Shown piece by piece: positions 61,428-64,000 of a DNA stretch of 64,000 nt. Below the pieces are notes generated by a model. The model had not been told where the DNA came from and searched no databases. It was given only the letters and a program-made list of their open reading frames with translations. Origin of the DNA: Roseibium aquae. GTDB taxonomy: Bacteria; Pseudomonadota; Alphaproteobacteria; Rhizobiales; Stappiaceae. Position 1 is the stretch's first letter. Each line of letters opens with the position of its first letter. A program made the translations under genes and the position numbers. The stretch lies in the NCBI RefSeq assembly GCF_008711285.1, contig NZ_VXDC01000010.1, forward strand, positions 1 through 64,000. The letters run 5' to 3'.

Positions 61428-62087
61428 CTAACCGGAGGATGACGCGTGTGACCCGATGTCCGCCAGCGTGTCCGCGTCCGCCAGGCGCAGAAAGCTGCGT
61501 TCCACAAGGTCGGACAGATCCCGCCCGAAACACGAGTCCTCCAGAATTTCCGGCGCGGTCAAGACGGAAACGCGGATCGCCCCGGACAGTCCGGCGCTGA
61601 CGATGTGAAGCTGGGAATCCGTCAGCTTTCGATACCGGTCCGGTTCCCTTGCCGCCAACATGTCCTGAAGCAGGCGCAAGAGCCGCACCTGACCGCGTTG
61701 GGCTCGAACGATCAGTTTCGTCGCATCCCGGTCATTGATCATATTGAGGATCATCCGCCGCCGGGTCCGGCTGCGGCCGCCAAAGGCGTTCAAGTGGAAG
61801 TCAATGAGCTGGCGGACGAGTTCCCGGCCGGTCGTGCCCTCCGACGCCTCGAGCATGGCAAGGGCAGCTGCCTCCTGACGCTCCATTTCCCGCATCGCCA
61901 ATCCATGCAGGATTGCCCGCTTGTTCGGGAAATACCTGTAGAGCGTGCCAATCGAAAATCCGGCCCGGTCGGCGATGTGGTTGGTCGTGACCGTGTTGGA
62001 TTCGCCCGACTGCAAAAGCTGAGCTGTCGCCTCGTAGAAGTGGTCGAGGGTTTGCCGGGCACGCTGTTGCTTCGGCTGTTTTCTCAT
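61428..62087 (-). CDS. TetR-family transcriptional regulator
   Basis: A 219-residue repressor. The N-terminal helix-turn-helix is clear: TNHIADRAGFSIGTLYRYFPNKRAIL. The C-terminal ligand domain is unassigned. ATG 62087 (MRKQPKQQ) is chosen over an upstream TTG. It is divergent from the small secreted protein gene at 62211, with 123 bases between, so it may control that gene and itself. Confidence 0.9.
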   Translation of the reverse strand: MRKQPKQQRARQTLDHFYEATAQLLQSGESNTVTTNHIADRAGFSIGTLYRYFPNKRAILHGLAMREMERQEAAALAMLEASEGTTGRELVRQLIDFHLNAFGGRSRTRRRMILNMINDRDATKLIVRAQRGQVRLLRLLQDMLAAREPDRYRKLTDSQLHIVSAGLSGAIRVSVLTAPEILEDSCFGRDLSDLVERSFLRLADADTLADIGSHASSSG

Positions 62088-62210
62088 GATCTTCAATACT
62101 TTGGCGGCGAGAGCCTTGAACAGGAAGCAAATCTGGAAAGCGAGTTGATCGCTCAGCCTCTGATCGTCAGTCTCAGAGTCTACTGTTTTTTTGGTCCGGA
62201 GACAATTTCG

Positions 62211-62480
62211 ATGAGACTACCCGTGATTTCCCTAGCCGTTCTGCTGCCCGCCGCCGCTTTCGCCGGACCGCCCGAGGCCGAGACCTGTGCAGCCAAACTC
62301 ACGCCGGACGGCCAGAAGATCTATGCCGTCACGGCGCCGCGGGTGGCGCCGGGCGTGGACCTCAGAGAAGTCATGACCGCCGAGGTCAGAAAACTTGTCA
62401 TGTCGGGTGAAATGAGCCGGGACACGGCAAAAAAGAACGCTCCGGCAGCCGGCAGCTGTTTGCAACACCTCAACCAGTGA
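62211..62480 (+). CDS. Small secreted protein with two cysteines
   Basis: An 89-residue protein with a clear signal peptide (MRLPVISLAVLLPAAAFA), cleaved near residue 18. The mature part is about 70 residues with two cysteines, Cys26 and Cys83, that could form one disulfide in the periplasm. No family was recognised. GGAG lies about ten bases before the ATG. Divergent from the TetR gene and ten bases before the next small secreted protein gene, with which it is likely cotranscribed. Confidence 0.65.
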   Translation: MRLPVISLAVLLPAAAFAGPPEAETCAAKLTPDGQKIYAVTAPRVAPGVDLREVMTAEVRKLVMSGEMSRDTAKKNAPAAGSCLQHLNQ

Positions 62481-62490
62481 GGAGGCATTG

Positions 62491-62802
62491 ATGGGACATC
62501 CCTTTCGTTTAGGCCTTGTCCGCATTCTGGCCGGTTTCGGCATTCTTGGGGCATCCCTTGGCATCGTGCCCGCTCCGGCGGAGGCGACGGTGATCTACTG
62601 CACCGGGGGACCCGGTGTGCCAAAAGGGTGTGTGGTGCGCCCGACGGCAACCGTGATCTACTGCACCCGGCCCGGCTTTCCGGCCGGTTGCGTGGTCAGA
62701 CCGGCCGCGGGCCCGGTCGTGGTCGCACCGGGCGCCCCCGCGGCAACCAGCACGCCGACCAACCGCAATGGCGGCGTCAACCGGCTCGGCGTGCGCCGCT
62801 GA
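62491..62802 (+). CDS. Small secreted protein with a tandem cysteine repeat
   Basis: A 103-residue protein with a signal peptide to about residue 32 and an internal duplication: TVIYCTGGPGVPKGCVVRPT at 33-52 and TVIYCTRPGFPAGCVVRPA at 54-72, each with two cysteines ten residues apart. The rest is proline- and glycine-rich and ends in a basic tail. GGAGG lies just before the ATG. Similar short secreted proteins are known as hypotheticals in Rhizobiales; no function is established. Confidence 0.7.
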   Translation: MGHPFRLGLVRILAGFGILGASLGIVPAPAEATVIYCTGGPGVPKGCVVRPTATVIYCTRPGFPAGCVVRPAAGPVVVAPGAPAATSTPTNRNGGVNRLGVRR

Positions 62803-62915
62803 CGTGAACACAACGCACTCGGGCGTCCAGACCCAAGGCCGGCTTGGCGCCCGGATTCTGAAGTGCTGGCCGGCGGCTTCACCATCGCGGCGCTCCCGCC
62901 CCTCACGGTCGAACG

Positions 62916-64000
62916 TTACCGCCCGCCGAGCGCATAATAAACGTTCCAGGACGGGCGGCCTGTCACCGGCATGCCGAACTTTTCTTCCGCAGCCCGGATC
63001 CCCGCGCGCGTCATCGGACCGACCTTGCCGTCCGGCTCCCCGACATTGAAGCCGTTCTGGTTCAGAAGCTTCTGCAGTTCGAAGCGCTGCGCGCGGGACA
63101 GTCCCGGATTGTCGGTCGGCCAGGGCGTTACGAAGGGCCCGCGGCCGGCGACAAGTTCCGACAGAAGTACGATGGCAAGCGCATAGGACGTGGAGGCATT
63201 GTAGGTCCGGATGGCGTGAAAGTTCCGCGTAACCAGAAAAGCCGGTCCATTAGCGCCGGCCGGCCGGATCAATCCGGCCTCCAGAGCGCCGGAAAGACGG
63301 GAGCCGTCGATCTTCGCAAGGCCCCGCCGGTTCCAGGTATCCAGGGACGCATAGTCACGGCGGCCTTCCGGGCCGGAATACCCGTCTGGCACCTTGACCT
63401 CCATGCCCCAAGGGCGCGTGTTCCGCCATCCGGCATCCTTCAGGAAATTAGCCGTGGACCCAAGCGCATCGGGGATCGAGTTGACCAGGTCCTTGCGGCC
63501 ATCCCCGTCGAAGTCGACCGCGAGTGCTGCATAGGTCGTTGGCATGAACTGGGTCTGGCCAAAGGCCCCGGCCCAGGACCCTTGGAATGCCTCAACAGGG
63601 ACATCCCCGCGCGATGCGATTTGGAGGGTCTTGATCAGTTCGCCGCGGAAATAGTTGGAACGCCGTCCCCCGGCGCACACAAGATTTGCCAGCGCATGGG
63701 GAGTGTAGAAATCGCCGCGGACCTGTCCGAAGTCGCTTTCGATTCCCCAGACAGCGAGCACCACATGTTTGTCGACGCCATATCTCTGTTCGACCGCGCT
63801 CAAGGTGCGTGCGTGTTGCCGCATCAATTGCCGTCCATCCTCGATGCGCTTGGGATCAACAAGAAAAGCCATGTAGTCCCAGATCGGTATCTGGTACTCG
63901 GGCTGGCTGGTCGAGAACCGGATCACCTTTTCGTCATACCTAGCCCCGTCGAGCATCCGGCTGGCGACGGATGGGTTCACGCCGGCCGAAACTGCCTCCT
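62916..64000 (-). CDS. Lytic murein transglycosylase, 5' end outside the window
   Basis: The C-terminal 360 or so residues of an MltB-type (SLT_2) lytic transglycosylase that cuts the glycan strands of peptidoglycan. The catalytic glutamate is in VLAVWGIESDFG, followed by FQGSWAGAFGQTQFMPTTY. The last 60 residues form a peptidoglycan-binding domain (LQKLLNQNGFNVGEPDGKVGPMTRAGI). The frame stays open to base 64000 and reads EAVSAG before the apparent start at 63980, so the true start and signal peptide lie beyond the edge. Confidence 0.9.
   Translation of the reverse strand, partial: EAVSAGVNPSVASRMLDGARYDEKVIRFSTSQPEYQIPIWDYMAFLVDPKRIEDGRQLMRQHARTLSAVEQRYGVDKHVVLAVWGIESDFGQVRGDFYTPHALANLVCAGGRRSNYFRGELIKTLQIASRGDVPVEAFQGSWAGAFGQTQFMPTTYAALAVDFDGDGRKDLVNSIPDALGSTANFLKDAGWRNTRPWGMEVKVPDGYSGPEGRRDYASLDTWNRRGLAKIDGSRLSGALEAGLIRPAGANGPAFLVTRNFHAIRTYNASTSYALAIVLLSELVAGRGPFVTPWPTDNPGLSRAQRFELQKLLNQNGFNVGEPDGKVGPMTRAGIRAAEEKFGMPVTGRPSWNVYYALGGR

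Overview
The window is GC-rich chromosomal DNA of an alphaproteobacterium, most likely a member of Hyphomicrobiales (Rhizobiales). The sequence-based reasons are: the gene order NYN protein / rpoZ / rsh / pyrE / DUF2062 / acpS / lepB / rnc / era / recO / parC; the block merR-ihfA-fabH-plsX-yceD (all on the minus strand); an LdtR-type MarR regulator next to an L,D-transpeptidase; an Omp2b-type porin; and a potassium-independent H+-pyrophosphatase. The genus cannot be fixed from this stretch.

Layout. 1-4800 is an accessory edge: the terminus of an IS21-family insertion sequence, a small XRE regulator with a candidate operator, a decayed phage-type methylase tail, a small ORF, a cytochrome P450 and a secreted glycerophosphodiesterase. 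4968-9392 (minus) is the MerR/IHF-alpha/FabH/PlsX/YceD/cytochrome bc1 chaperone group, divergent from bamE. 10036-19541 (minus) holds hppA, an MFS carrier, then thiL-nusB-ribH-ribE-ribD-nrdR-glyA, i.e. riboflavin and thiamine cofactor synthesis with transcription and dNTP control. 19783-26013 (minus) holds a small glyA-associated protein, an L,D-transpeptidase with its LdtR-like regulator, and three valine-catabolic enzymes (3-hydroxyisobutyrate dehydrogenase, 3-hydroxyisobutyryl-CoA hydrolase, isobutyryl-CoA dehydrogenase) with a small membrane protein between them. A perfect palindrome sits in front of the dehydrogenase.

26249-31967 (plus) carries hemB, a threonine ammonia-lyase overlapping it, an RDD membrane protein, a large SLC13-type carrier and the N-degron leucyltransferase bpt. 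32014-33312 (minus) is a family 5 uracil-DNA glycosylase and an NYN protein. 33768-44367 (plus) is the conserved rpoZ-to-parC run, covering stringent response, pyrimidine and CoA-dependent lipid steps, protein export, RNA processing, ribosome assembly, recombination and decatenation.

Directly behind parC is the most unusual locus (44394-46363): a strong ribosome binding site drives a 12-codon leader peptide whose stop overlaps the start of a membrane-inserted patatin phospholipase with a GAF-like tail, followed by an 81-residue helical protein. The region is clearly less GC-rich than its surroundings and looks acquired. The rest returns to ordinary genes: Fe-dependent alcohol dehydrogenase, thioesterase, smpB, dapA, an alpha/beta hydrolase, a porin, the alpha-2-macroglobulin/PBP1C envelope defence pair, a ParA-like ATPase, a TetR regulator, two small secreted proteins and the 3' part of a lytic transglycosylase that runs off the right edge. 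No rRNA, tRNA or CRISPR array was recognised.
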